Source: Prostheceraeus crozeri (taxonomy: Eukaryota > Platyhelminthes > Polycladida > Euryleptidae). Taken from it: a stretch of DNA of 64,000 nucleotides. Under the pieces are notes generated by a model. The model was given only the letters and a program-made list of their open reading frames with translations. It was not told the DNA's origin and did not search any database. Below, in pieces: positions 1 through 11,427 of the stretch. The stretch covers positions 10,001 to 74,000 of the forward strand of contig CAJQUW010015404.1 in the NCBI GenBank assembly GCA_907163375.1. The letters are read 5' to 3'. How positions within the stretch are numbered: the stretch's first letter is position 1; each line of letters opens with the position of its first letter. Position numbers and translations under genes: made by a program.

Positions 1-838
1 GGATAGGGGGCAGGGGGGTTGGGGGGGGTATGTGTAGTTAGATGTGTAACACAGGGGTTGACGCGGTTGATGGGATCAGGAGCCGGGCCTCGGGGTGAGG
101 AGTTTGTCTGGGTGGGTCGGGTGAGGGAGGTGTTAGGTGGGGCGCTGGGGGGGTTGGTCGCGGTCGCGTGGCGGAGTGTTGGGCGTGGGGCATTGGGGGG
201 GGATGTTAGCTTTCATATTTGTATGGTGGTTTTGGTGGGGGGGGGGGTGGTGTTGGGTTTGTTGGGGAGTGGGGGGGGGGTGGCAGAGGTGGGGGGGGGG
301 GGAGGGGGGGGGTGGAGGGGGGGGGGGGTGGGGGGGGGGGGTGGGGGGGTGAGTGGGGGGTGGGGAGGGGGGGGGGGGGGGTGGGGGGGTGGCGGGTGTG
401 GGGGGGGGGGGGTGGGGGGGGGGGGGGGGGGGAGGGGGGGAGTGGGGGGGGAGGGGGGGTGGGGGGGGGGGGGGGGGGGATGGATGGGTGTGGGGTTGGA
501 GGGGGGGAGGGGGTGTGGGGGGTGGGGGGTGGCGTTGTGGAGGGCGGGGAGGGGGGGGTTAGGTATGTGTGGGTGGGTGTGTGGGGGGGGGGGGGGGGGG
601 GGAGGGGGGGGGGGGGGGGGGGGGGGGGGGTGAGGGGGGTGGTGGGGGGGGGGGGGGGGTGAGGGCTGGGGGGGTAGGTGGGGGGGGTGGGGTGGGGGTG
701 GGGAGGGGGGGGTGTGGGGGGGGTTGGGGGGGGGGGGGTGGGGGGGGGGGGGGGGGGTGGGGGGGTGGGAGGGGGGGGGGTGGGGGGGGGGGGGAGGGGG
801 GGGGGGGGGGTGGGGGGGGGGTGGGGGGGGGGGGGCGG

Positions 839-875
<37 letters not shown>

Positions 876-1130
876 GGGGTGGGGGGGGAGTCTTTTCATT
901 TTCGTGATTTTTTTTTCTTATTTTGGTTTTTTTTTTATCTTGGGGAATGTCTCTGGGGGCAGGGTGGAGACGGTTGGATAGGGGGGTGGAGGGGGCTAGT
1001 GGGGGGGGGGGCCCCCCCACCCCCCCACACCCCCCCCCTCGGAGGGGGGGGGGGCGGGGGGGGGGGAGAGGGAGGGGGGGGGCGGGCGGGCGGAGTACTT
1101 GATAGGAATTTGTAGAGTAGGGTGGGGGGG
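1..1130. repeat. G-rich low-complexity tract
   Basis: This stretch is almost entirely G with scattered T and a few A or C, in runs of up to more than 20 G. A short reverse-polarity C-run lies near 1010-1040 and a T-rich patch near 905-945. It is strongly strand-asymmetric and would be expected to form G-quadruplexes. No regular telomere hexamer is visible. The long glycine-rich or proline-rich open frames here are by-products of composition, not genes. It could be a degenerate simple-sequence array or could partly reflect poor assembly at a contig edge. Confidence 0.9.
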
Positions 1131-1575
1131 GGGGGACATAAAACATACTGGCTCGGGCTCTTTGGGTGGGGCAGTGTATTTTATAACTAGTGGTGGCGGG
1201 TGGTCTGTATATAGGCGGGTCCGCTGTGCCTTCTAGGTGTAGTGGACGGGCTATTTTTCGTGAGTGTTGATTTGATTTTTGGGTGAAGGAGGTTCGACGA
1301 TTTGGGGGTTTTGGTGAAAGGTGAAAATTTGGAGCTGGGAGATATCCTTTGATGTAGGATGGCACTTATCGTCTCGCGTATGTAGGGGCAAGGGTCTCAT
1401 GGGTGGTTGTGTCTTTTTGGTTGCTAGGATGTGTTTTTGAGGTCTTGATAGTTGGCTCTTGGCGTTCTTTATTGAACACCGTGTGGGGGTTAGCGTCACT
1501 ACCCAGATAGCTTGGGTGTTTGTGACCTCGTTCGAGTTGCAGATGATTTTCACTATTTTCCCCCAACTACCTCTT
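1131..1575. other. unassigned spacer left of Polinton A
   Basis: No recognised gene. The sequence is moderately G/T-rich and has no counterpart at the equivalent position of Polinton B. Similarity between the two Polintons starts near 1576, so the left terminal repeat of A has been lost, replaced or lies outside the window. Confidence 0.5.
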
Positions 1576-1759
1576 GAAGCTCGGCGTTGCGAGTTACCTA
1601 CTTCGGGGCGAGTGACAATTATGTCTTCAGCCCTGTAATATGGCCTCCCGGGTATCGGGGGAAAGATGAAGAGAGAGTCTCTAACTTCCCTAGTGATCTG
1701 TACAAGGCCTTCCGGGCTGTCGATGGGATCGTGAGTGCAGCACTCACTCTTTAGGAATA

Positions 1760-3750
1760 TGGACCTGTACTACATGATTTCCCAAACTTATACCAATTTT
1801 CATTATCGTAGCAGCTAACGATACAAAATACAGGCCATGGCTTAATGACAAAGAACATAGAAATATACCATATCAAAATGCGTTGTCGTGCCGGGCTACG
1901 TATAAATCGTAGCGTGTGCGGACTGCCATAGCAGCGCACGTCCTAGACAGGCGGGCACCGGCCACTATGATTATGCCTTGAATAGGGGTTAGCGTTGTCG
2001 TGCTGTGTAGAGTGCTGAAGGGGGTGACTGAGGGATGAGGCGCGCGTCTTCTACAGAGTGCATGCGGACTGTACGTCTGGTGGTTTCAAGTGAGTAGACT
2101 TGAGCATTTACGCAGTGTTGATTGGTGGAAGAGAGGGAAGCCGAATGTTGGCGATACGAGTAGCGAGAGGGTAAGGTTGAGAATGTTGTTGAGAATGCTG
2201 GTGAGATATGCGGCGGGCGAGAAGGCGGTTGCAGTCGATTGAGAGCGTGCAGATTGAGCGAGAAGAGAGAGCTTGCGTGACTGAGCGATGGATCGAGGAT
2301 GATGTGGATTTAGATAGGGAGCGTTGTGAGGAAAGCGTGTGAGGAAGTTGAGCTCTCTCGTCGTCGGAGGGTGTCAAACATTGTCATCACCGACCCCCGA
2401 AGAGCTCATCTTCCCCAAAAGTGAAGAGTGGTGGGATTCGTGTGCAGTCGGCGAGGTGGTTGAAGGATGAAGAGAAGAGGCATGTTTCGCAGCAGAGGCG
2501 CATGATTTGTTGGTGAATATGTATGAGAGTTTGAAGAAAGTGAAGGATGAAGTTGTGAAGGAGTTGGAGAGTTGAAAAAGAAGGAACTGAAGTCGAAGGA
2601 GGTGGCGGATGAAAATATTAGAATGAGGCGTAGTGTGACTGATTTGAAGAGTAAGACGCGAGAGTTGGAAGAGAAGAAATATGAGTGTGAGAAGAGGGCG
2701 AGTGCTGCGGAGAGAAGAATGAGAGATGCAGAAGCGAAGTTTGAGGAGATGATGAAGGAGATGAGTGTGTTGAGAGCGAGGAATGTTGAGTTGGAGAGGA
2801 TGTGTGGCTCGCGGGGTGATGAGAGCTAGGCGTATGAGAAGTTGGAGCGCAATGAGGGGGGATGTGTAGGTTTTTTTTTTTTCAGTTCTTCCTTTTGTGG
2901 TCTATTATGTTTTTGTGCAAGGGAACGGGGGGGTGATTGGGGAGAGTTTTTGTGCACGGGACTTTAAAGGGGGTAATCCTCCTGTTTGCTATGAGGGTCA
3001 CTTTTTTCGATAATGGGGAGGAAGAATGGTATGTAAGGAAGTTAGGTTTGTTTTGAGGGGGGGGGTATTGACGGTCCCCGGGGGACTAGGCCAACTAGTA
3101 CTGGACGCTTTCTTCGTTATGGGAACGTTGTGGGGTGCGACTCGGATGGGTCTGGGTTGGGTGATTTTTGGTGTTTCGTGGATTGGGGACGCGCTTTTGG
3201 GGCTTTTGGTGTCCCCATGCGCGTTTGCGGGTGGGAGTTATTTTTCTGGGGTGTTTCTGGGGTGAGGGACTTGGGGGGGAAATTGCGGGGGGGGGGGTGG
3301 GGGGGGGCCAGGGGATGGGTTGTCGGGCGGTGGTGGGATTTGCGGTGCGGGAATTTCTGGTGGGGTTCTTACAAGAATAAGTTATAGCGGGGGGATTTGG
3401 GAGCGTGTGGGGTTACGGGGGGAAAATGGGAAATGGGGAGGGTGTTTGTGCTTTGACCGTGGTAGTAATTCGGGAAGGGGTGGCCGTTGCTGGGTCGGTC
3501 GTTGGTCTTGCGTACTCGTGGGAACGTGGAGATATGAGGTGCGATCGTTTGTTTGAGTTTTCACATCCCTATTCGGGATAATCATTTGGCCGGCGAAGTA
3601 TTGGTAAATCAAAGCCTCGACGAAGTATAGTTGTTACAATGGTCATCCGTAGCAAGAAGTGTGCTGCATGCCAGCCTGAGGAATGCGCGGTCACCTACAT
3701 AAATTCTCGATTCGGAAACGCGCGAGACTGCCAAGGATGACAAACTTGGT
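1760..3750 (+). pseudogene. coiled-coil protein gene of Polinton A (broken)
   Basis: This is the counterpart of the B gene at 57960-59182. The clearest part is at 2572-2829, a Lys/Glu-rich heptad-like coiled coil with short motifs such as ADENIRMRRSVTDL and AERRMRDAEAKFEEMMKEM. The upstream part (about 1760-2480) and the C-terminal part (about 3560-3745) are recognisable only by comparison with B. A G-rich insert separates the coiled coil from the C-terminal part. Function is not known; a Cys-containing N-terminus plus coiled coil suggests a DNA- or protein-binding accessory factor. Broken in several places. Confidence 0.6.
2861..3545. other. G/T-rich insert within Polinton A
   Basis: About 680 bp absent from Polinton B at the same position. 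It is unusually G-rich, with runs of 7-10 G and a T-run near 2871-2882. Sequence matching B stops near 2860 and resumes near 3546. No transposase, terminal repeat or target duplication is obvious. Its composition resembles the tract at the left edge of the window. Confidence 0.6.
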
Positions 3751-3832
3751 AAGTGAAAAAGTAATATGATAGTATATCTATTCTAATATATCATTTTCTA
3801 TTGCAGATCTTTGCCCGCCTTCACCACCCCTC

Positions 3833-4474
3833 ACGTCCACTCCCGAGAACGAAACCATCGGCTCTCCTTAAGGGCCAACCCTAGGGGCAAGACATGATAA
3901 GAACCTCCACTGCGGTTTGCCTATGGGCAGTCTTTAGACTGGCGATACTATCATTAAGTTTGAATCTGCTATCACGTCAACTTGAACGTTGCGTCGCGTT
4001 AGAGGGGTATATAAACCACTGAGCCTCTCATTTAATTCATTTCAATCATGCAGACGCCGAAACAGTAAGTCAGCTCTCCTCGCGGACACCCAGTTAAGGC
4101 CGCGAAATTATTTGAGGAGTTTGTCAGGCTAGAGGAGCAAGCAAGACAGAGTTTTTAATATATCTTGCTCGGATTGGCATCCGATGACAGAACTGCTGTC
4201 AATCCTACGGATTGGCGCTCATTCCAATTTTTTAGTCAATGTGCAGTTAGTGTGGATGTCGACAGTGCTACCAATGAGAGAGTCAAAGGACTCTCTCAGC
4301 AGAATTGGTAGGGTGTAAGATGACGTTACTCCCGAGAAACGAACATCGGCTCTCCTTAAGGGCACCATGGGGCAAGACATGATAGAACCTCCACGCGGTT
4401 TGCCCTGGGCAGTCTTCGGACTGGCGAATACTATCATTAAGTTGAATCTGCTATCAGTCAACTTGAACGTTGCA
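3833..4474. repeat. direct repeats flanking a variable accessory slot (copy A)
   Basis: A segment of about 150 bp occurs twice in the same orientation, at about 3833-3984 and 4327-4474. The second copy is the 3' half of the minus-strand gene that starts at 4698. Polinton B has the same arrangement at 57880-57730 and 57320-57170, so the duplication was present in their common ancestor. The DNA between the repeats differs between A and B. Confidence 0.8.
4013..4312 (+). pseudogene. small accessory gene in the variable slot of Polinton A (broken)
   Basis: A TATA box (GTATATAAACC near 4010) is followed about 35 bases later by an ATG near 4054 and by coding-like stretches on the plus strand running to about 4312. 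The protein would have been around 90 residues. No similarity to the B cassette gene (57333-57614) is visible, although both sit between the same direct repeats and run in the same direction relative to the element. I do not recognise the product. Broken by at least one change. Confidence 0.4.
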
Positions 4475-4698
4475 AATGAAGTTCGGTGTAATACTTCCTT
4501 TCGACGGGCGTTCCTGTAAAGGGCGGCGGTGAAACCCGTAGCTATGTATACCACAAGGGACATTCGGCAATGGTCAATCTTGTTAAACCTCTCTGCGTCA
4601 TGTTTGCAAGTGATTGCCTCTGTCTCAACGTAGTATGCATTCGCGCCAGGGCGACATTTAGCCAACTGTCGAAGGTTGCCTAAAACTTTCCATTGCAT
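4315..4698 (-). pseudogene. conserved Polinton accessory protein, about 129 residues (copy A)
   Basis: The product is nearly identical to that of B at 56946-57332. It begins MQWKVLGNLRQLAKC and contains TCKHDAERFNKIDHC, a Cys/His pattern that might bind metal, and ends near a Gly/Arg-rich stretch (GKPRGGS). The open frame runs on to 4219, but the last 35 or so codons are antisense to the cassette gene and are absent from B, so I end the gene near 4315. The family is unknown to me. Its 3' half is duplicated at 3833-3984. Confidence 0.5.
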
Positions 4699-4699
4699 A

Positions 4700-5065
4700 C
4701 GTTATGAGAAAACCATGAGTTCTACCTGTCTCTATCAATGAGACGAATTGATGAATGGAATGAAATGGGAGGACACTCACGCGCCACACGCAACATAACA
4801 CACTTCTCTCTTCCGTAGTCTAACAAGCTCTTTACACATGGATCGCAGTCGATTGCTATCCCTGTATCAGAAGTGTAAGCTATCTTAATTTATTTGACAC
4901 TATTTTATATACCATCATAGTCCATATGAAATGTTTTAAGATTTACAAGTTAAACTAAGCGTGCTACTATTTCCAAATGAAAAAGTATACATGGTTAAAT
5001 TATTCACTAAAACCCCATTCAAGTAAGTCAGTATGAAAGCAAAGATAATACGAAATAAACATTTA
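4700..5065. other. intergenic spacer of Polinton A
   Basis: No gene seen. It matches the B spacer at 56372-56945, but A has a single copy of the 206-bp unit that is tandemly duplicated in B. Confidence 0.6.
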
Positions 5066-5504
5066 TTATGGCATGTATTTCAAAAGGTCTTCATCGTCAA
5101 TATCGTCCCAGAGTCTGGCTTCACATAGATCACAAAAACAGTTGAGCTGCTTTAAACGTTCTTCTGCAGCGTCCCTCACTTTCTCAATGTACGCCCACTC
5201 CGCCACGGTTCGCGGTTGGGAGTTAGGGGTGTACCACTCCCATATTTGACGTAAGTGCGACTTGCTGGTCATCTCCATCACCCCTTCGGCATCATATTGT
5301 AAATATTTTCCACCGTATGCCTGTTAGGTCGGGCAACTCCTCTTCATCGTCCTCCGATAATGATAACTTTCGTATATTGTCGAGATTGTATGTCTTCTCC
5401 ACCTTCGCCTTTCTTGGTGCATTTGGTGTAACGAGCACCTTTGCTGATGTACATGGAGAGGAGAACTCCAATGCGGTATTTGGTGTTGTTGGAGTACTTG
5501 TCAT
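5066..5504 (-). pseudogene. acidic Polinton accessory protein, about 145 residues (copy A, broken)
   Basis: The N-terminus is Ser/Thr/Pro-rich (MTSTPTTPNT). A basic-then-acidic segment (LDNIRKLSLSEDDEEELPDLTG) follows, then a Trp-rich helical part (IWEWYTPNSQPRTVAEW) and an acidic tail ending DDIDDEDLLKYMP. The B ortholog is at 55924-56371. It is transcribed divergently from the polymerase gene, with about 240 bp between the two start codons, so they share a promoter region. Function unknown. Broken. Confidence 0.55.
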
Positions 5505-5578
5505 GTTGTCTTTGAAATGCAGACTTTTAATAAAGATAAATATAACATTTTTCTAATTCTTAAGTATAACACAAGCAG

Positions 5579-5686
5579 CCAATCAGAATGAACATCCAAT
5601 GAATGAAGAGAATGAAAGTATATAAGCAAAGTGACATTCAGGTCATTTCATTTAATCTGTTGAATCATACAAGTGACGAACGCACG
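5579..5686 (+). promoter_or_regulatory. CCAAT-CCAAT-TATA promoter of the PolB gene (copy A)
   Basis: CCAAT boxes start at 5579 and 5596 (17 bp apart) and a TATATAAG box starts at 5619 (23 bp after the second CCAAT). A 27-bp downstream element, TGAATCATAC followed by AAGTGACGAACGCAC, lies at 5661-5685. The same spacing is found at the terminal genes of A, B and C and at the B PolB gene. The downstream element is also shared with the terminal genes and sits roughly where a DPE would be. Confidence 0.75.
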
Positions 5687-5743
5687 ATCTCTTTGGGTGT
5701 ACTCTCTTTGACTATCTATTCTGTCTGATCATATTTCATTAAA

Positions 5744-8700
5744 ATGGTAAGTTAAAGATTTCCTCTCTCATCTCCCTCAAACGTGTGACTAATAGCATCT
5801 TCCTCAATTTCAGGCATCAACTTCATCACCAACGCCCTCTCTTCTCGAGGAAAGTTTAGAGTTATTGAGTCAAGGTAGGTTGTAACACTACACTGAGGCT
5901 TGAACAGAGATGAAAGACATGATTTCTCTTTCAGGTGATGTGAGTTCCAGCTCAGGACTCTCGCGACAAGGCAACGAGTGGGAATGTGCCGACTGCGGAC
6001 ATATGTTTACAAGGAAGCACAGTCTCCTTCGACACATCAAACAACGTGTGTGTCAACGCAAAGCGGCGTCAATCTCCGGAGGTGAAGTTGATTCTGACGA
6101 TGACATCTCCTTTCCTTGCGATTTGTGCCCTCTTTCTTTTGATAGTCACTTTCAGCGATCTTCGCACAGACTTCAACACACGCATGCAAATGATCACTAC
6201 ACCAACGGTACCTCTACCATCTCCCTCATTAATGTTTCACATAATAATTTAGTACGCGACTACTGCATGGAGTCCAATACTCAAATTGTAGATTTTTCCT
6301 GAGTGGCTCCCTTCAAAATTCTAACATTATCGAAGCGCTCTTCATACAATTTAGACAATTTTAGAATGAAGGCGCTCATCTACCTTAAACTAAAATATAT
6401 TAAAATTAGATTTTCAAACGGGTCAAGTGACGGAGAGAATACAGTTTCATGTTCCTTCCTCTTCCGCAACCGAAGTTGTAGACTGCGAGTCTTGGCTAAA
6501 TTTTCACATTCAATGTTTAAAATCAAATGTAGATAAATTCAATCAACGCGACCGCGCTCTCATTTTTGATGGTGTGGACTCAGCCAAATTCAAAATTTCC
6601 CTATGAGACAGTCATGCAGCTCGAGGCACATTTAAAACTACCAAAAACGTTGTGTATAATAAGAAAGCTGTCATCAATGTTGATTGTAAATCACAGTGTT
6701 TCAAATATGCAGTCCTATCCATCCTTCACTATAATGATATCAACGCGCATAGAGATCGCACCTATAGCTATAGACAGTGGGAGGATGAACTAGACTTTGA
6801 AGGTTGTGATAGTAACAACATGAAAATCAAAGATGTAGAAACGTTCGAAAAACATAATAAGATTAAAATTGTCGTTCACGTGTGGGAGAAGGGGTTGAAG
6901 GGTGCCCGCTATAATTCACGTTTCAACTTGTTATGAACGTGTAGTCAACCTCTTATTAGTAAAACAAGATGATAGCGAGGAATGGCACTACTGTGGTATT
7001 CCCAAAATCTCTCGCTTGTACACTCACTTGGGGCACTCTAAAAGAGGTGAACATTTTGTATGCGACCGCTGCATCCGCTCCTTTTGGAGTAAAGATAAAT
7101 TTGAAACTCACTATGAATGGTGCAAGCGAGGTAAATTACAAATGGAACGCATGCCCAAAGATAAAATATTTTCACATAGGGATAATTGTGACGAATTAAG
7201 TTCCCCTGCGTGTCATTTACGCAGACATAGAATGCTACATTGATGATATCATCCACAAGCCAGCAGCCATATCCTGCTATGAAGTATGGCATGACCACTT
7301 TAGGAATAGACAAAACAAAATGCATACTTGGCAAGGTGAAGATTGCATTTCAAAATTTCTAGAATTTCTCGATAAAGCTGCTAAATTTCAACAATCATAT
7401 GATTCCCAATTGCAGCGTAAGTCACTACATATGTCAGATGAAGACAAACAAAAATTTGAAAGTTGCACATCCTGTCCTAAATGTCATAAAACGTTTGATG
7501 ACGATAAAATTAAGAAAGTGCGTGATCATGATCACATCACTGGTAAATTTAGAAACGCACTCTGCTCCAAATGTAACTTTTCACTTAGGTTGAGACGTCG
7601 TGTACTACCCGTCATTTTTCATAACTTTAAGGGCTATGACAGTCATATGCTCATAAAAGGAGGGTTGAGCCAGATGAAATCGTGGCAGTTTAATGTAATA
7701 GCACAAACGAGAGAAAAATTCATGGCAATGACAGCAAAAGTACCAGTAGATAAAACTAAAGAAAATAAGACAGTCTTCTTCGAAATAAAATTTTTAGATT
7801 CATTTCAATTCATGTCAGCGTCACTAGCTTCTCTCGTTCGTAATCTCAAGTTTCTTCCCCATAGTCAAACTTTGAAGAAACACTATCCAAACTTAACGGA
7901 TGAAATAATCACTCGCAAAGGAGTCTTTCCTTATGCGTATTTTAGCTCAATGTCTAAACTAAATGAAACAACCCTTCCTTCCATTGACAAATTCAAAAAC
8001 GATTTGACGGGTGAAGATTGTCCAGTAGAGGACTATGAACATGCTCAAGAGGCATGGTTAAAATTTGATTGTAAAAACGTTTGGCGATTATATGATCGCT
8101 TACTTAGAATTAGATGTCATATTTGCTGGCTGATGTCTTTCAGGAATTTCGACGAGTGGCATTAGAAGAAGACAAATTAGATCCTGTCCACTTTGTCAGT
8201 CTACCAGCCCATGTCCTTTAAATCAGCCTTTAAAATGACTGGTGAGACCATTCATCTCTTACAAGACCCGGAGATGTATAATATATTTGAGCGCGGAATA
8301 CGCGGTGGTCTCCACATTTGTAAATAAACATCATATAAAATCTGAAACAGTAGGTGAAATGTATGATCATATCCACCTAAAGTACTATGACCAAAATAAT
8401 TTATATGGCAGTTCACTGTCTAAACCACTACCTCATTCCGAGTTTAGTTGGTTAAATCAAGATGAGCTTGAGTATTACTCCAACCCTTCAAACATACTGA
8501 TTGGGGATATTATTTTGAAGTGGATTTGATTTATCCAAATAGCATTAAAAATAAAACTGCTGATTTCCCACTCGCACCTGAATCTGGCGAAGTGACTGAA
8601 GATATGTTTTCACCATTCATGTCACAATTTCATAATAACTTAACAGAGTGTGGACAGCCAAGGTACAAACCATGCCGCAAACTTTTACTCACCCAATATG

Positions 8701-9718
8701 ATAAGAAAAATTATCTCGTACACTTCTGCATATTAAAATTCTATTTAGAAATGGGCATGCTTCTAAAGTCAGTTCACCGCATTATCAAATTTAGACAGAA
8801 AGCCTTCCTCAAACCCTACATAGATAGTAACAGTCAAAAACGTGCACTCGCCCAAAATAATTTTGAAAAGGATTTTTATAAATATAAGAATAACAGTCTA
8901 TTCGGAAAGACCATGGAGGATGTTAGAAAACGTATGAATTACAAACTAGTCGTTGATGAACAAAAATATCACAAATTGACCTCATCACCTCTTTTCATTG
9001 ATAGAGACATCATCGATGAGGATCTTGTAGGTCTAAAATGATTAAATCAGAAGTTGAGTTGTGCAAACCCATCTATATTGGGCAAGCCGTTTTAGATTAT
9101 TCCAAGCTTGAAATGTATCAACTCTTCTACAAAATATTAAAACCATGCCCTCTCGTAAAAGAGGTTCGCTTGCTGGGTGGTGATACAGATAGTTTCTTTT
9201 TAGGAATTACCACTCAAAAAGATTTAAATTTTAATGAAGTAGGCAAGTCATTAGAAAAATATTTCGACACATCTAACTACAATCCAACTCATCCACTCTA
9301 TTCCATACAGAATAAAGCCAAACTTGGTTGTTTTAAGGATGAAACAGCAGGAAAGGAAATAGATGAAATGATTCTCCTCCGTCCTAAAATGTATTCCATG
9401 AAACTAAAAGAATGTGCAGATAGTATTAAGCGTGCTAAAGGTATATCAAAATCCATTGTTCATAAAATGAAACATCGGTCCTATAAGAAGGCCTATAAAA
9501 ATAAAACTATAACGTTTGTCAATATGACAATCTTAAAATCTCAAGTTCATACTGTGAAAACGTACACGTTCAAGAAACGAGCACTTTCAGCATGGGAGGA
9601 TAAGAGGTGTTGGATAGGACATAACACATCTCTTCCACATGGACATCCTGACACAAACATACCTCCACCCAAAAGAATAAAACTCACGCTACCACATTCA
9701 GGAGATGTATTGACATAA
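5744..9718 (+). pseudogene. polB: protein-primed family B DNA polymerase with N-terminal zinc fingers (copy A, broken)
   Basis: The ATG at 5744-5746 is directly followed by GTAAGT. The second exon is 5814-5874 and the third starts at 5935, both with canonical GT/AG borders. The N-terminus has two C2H2-like fingers (CADCGHMFTRKHSLLRH and CDLCPLSF...). Polymerase marks follow: exonuclease motif YADIECYID (about 7217), the VRDHDHITGKFR zinc region (about 7520), NFKGYDSH, motif A YDQNNLY (about 8388), motif B NSLFGKTMED (about 8893) and motif C GGDTDSFF (about 9178). These are typical of Polinton polymerases, which replicate linear DNA from a protein primer. The gene has several breaks. Confidence 0.92.
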
Positions 9719-9865
9719 TCAACTTTAACTCAGTATTTTGATGTTGCTTTTTGTAGATATACATGGTTGTTTTATGTATCGCATGAGATCGTTTCTTCTT
9801 GTGAATATATGCCTACAGTCAGCCCATTCCCCCTATATCTGTGAAAAGACTTTTTCATATACATA

Positions 9866-9881
9866 TTTTTATTTCAATAAA
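9866..9881. terminator. overlapping bidirectional poly(A) signals (copy A)
   Basis: The convergent PolB (plus) and structural (minus) genes end here. AATAAA lies on the plus strand at 9876-9881 and on the minus strand at 9868-9873, only a few bases apart, giving a compact two-way 3' end. The equivalent in B is at 51539-51553. Confidence 0.65.
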
Positions 9882-9896
9882 CATATCACAATGACT

Positions 9897-11388
9897 TCAC
9901 TTTGTTTTCCGAAACACTAAAGTTACGAGGGATTTAGTATCTTTCACATGGATGAGAGGGTATAGTTTGTTTGACGACGGGATGATAGAAAATAGATTCA
10001 AACATCTTCTCGACTATTCCATATGAAGCGTCTTTATCATGAATGAAATCACGTAAAATGTATTCTTTTTTCTCGCCAACAGAAATAGGTAAAATCAAAT
10101 CACTTTGAATGTAAAGGTGCTGTTCATGTTTATCAAGTGTCATTGGTGTTTCTATACCAATCGTATGCGCAGCAGCAAACACTGTTTGTAGCATTGAAAA
10201 GCCAAAGAGTTTTTTTCAAATTTTTACTCAATTGACATTGAATGTCATCACCCAGTTTCAGAACAACGCGTTGATTTTCAATTGAAAACGAAATGTGGTG
10301 TGTCTTTACATCATATTTACTTTTCATCACATGCTTCAACTTCTGTTGTATATAAGGATTTACTACATGAATGAAGCTTTCAACTGTATGATATAGACGC
10401 GGCATTATATTGATAGCAACTTTAGATTCTTCATAAGACTGGTAAATTTTCTTGATGCGATCGCCATAGATGTCCACCCACCATTCATCATTAACTGAAT
10501 CAGCTTTAGTGTGATATTCATGAGAAGCATACACCACACCGCTTCCAATAATAGGTGTATAATGTCTTACAAAATGACGCAAGGTTGGAGAGAAAATAAA
10601 CTGTAAGTTTGTCATTATATTTCTGAATAACCAACTTATTTTTGTCCGCCATAATTTTCTCTCCATACTTCTTACCCACAGTCTCATTCCATCGTTTTAC
10701 TAACTCAATAAGTGATAAAGGTTGAACACCACGCTTTTTCAAAATGATGCGTTCATTCGCATTCTACAACATCTTCATCAATATTTTAAATCTATAATGA
10801 AATTTGTTGATTCGATTTGAATAAACTTTTTTAACCATTTGCAGTAGCAATTGACGTTAGATGTAGTCCATGACCAAAACCAAGATGTGGATAGAATTCA
10901 CTATCCAACCTCAGCGTAAGACCTTTAGTAAAAGAATGAAAGCGGAAGGAACTGTCTCCCACTCCAATGATAGATAGTAAACTCATAAGCTTTCTGATTT
11001 TTATTCTTCATGATGGAAGTATTACCACTGTTGAATGCCTTAATAATTTTCTCATTCCCAAATGGCTCATAAGAATCTGATTTTATCTGAATCCATTCAT
11101 AGTTCCACTTTCCATCTGATGTTAAATTGTATGGGAACTGAAATGCATTATTCATCGTTATTCCATCATGGGTGCGAGGAGTCAATATCATTTCTTCCAA
11201 ATCATTCACATTCTGAATATTGCTATCATAGCAAATACTAGAAAAGCCAACCTCCCATTCACCTTCTAAATGCAGTGGCCGATTTAAATTCTACTCGATA
11301 GTCTGATGGTTTATTTTTGGGAAATTTATTCATAGCAGCATTCCTGGTCAAGTAGATTAGAAACGTGTACTTATTTTCACTTTCAATA
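9897..11388 (-). pseudogene. Polinton structural protein S2 (copy A, broken)
   Basis: This is the ortholog of the open 506-residue gene at 50007-51524 in B. Recognisable motifs include EWEVGLSS-like sequence near the start, the WNYEWIQIKSDSYEPFG stretch and the C-terminal HLYIQSDLILPISVGEK. In Polintons and adintoviruses, proteins with an N-terminal SNxS...FP...L.GEWEVGL signature are common and thought to be virion-associated; the exact role is uncertain. The product is paralogous to S1 next to it. Several breaks. Confidence 0.75.
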
Positions 11389-11427
11389 TTATTCACATGG
11401 GAAAAAATATATTAGCATACGTTTGCA

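Noticed and set aside
1-1130. Telomere
   Set aside because: No TTAGGG or other regular unit; the tract is irregular G with T.
19-1365. Long Gly-rich (plus) and Pro-rich (minus) open frames up to 268 codons
   Set aside because: They arise from the homopolymeric G tract; no start context, domain or conserved frame.
2870-2882. Pyrimidine tract followed by CAG as a real splice acceptor
   Set aside because: It lies in an insert absent from B; no matching donor or coding frame.
4219-4314. C-terminal extension of the minus-strand gene at 4698
   Set aside because: Antisense to the slot gene and missing in B.
5744-6302. Separate zinc-finger gene upstream of PolB
   Set aside because: Same strand, spliced 5' end, and following sequence already resembles the PolB N-terminal region; best seen as the front of the polymerase gene.
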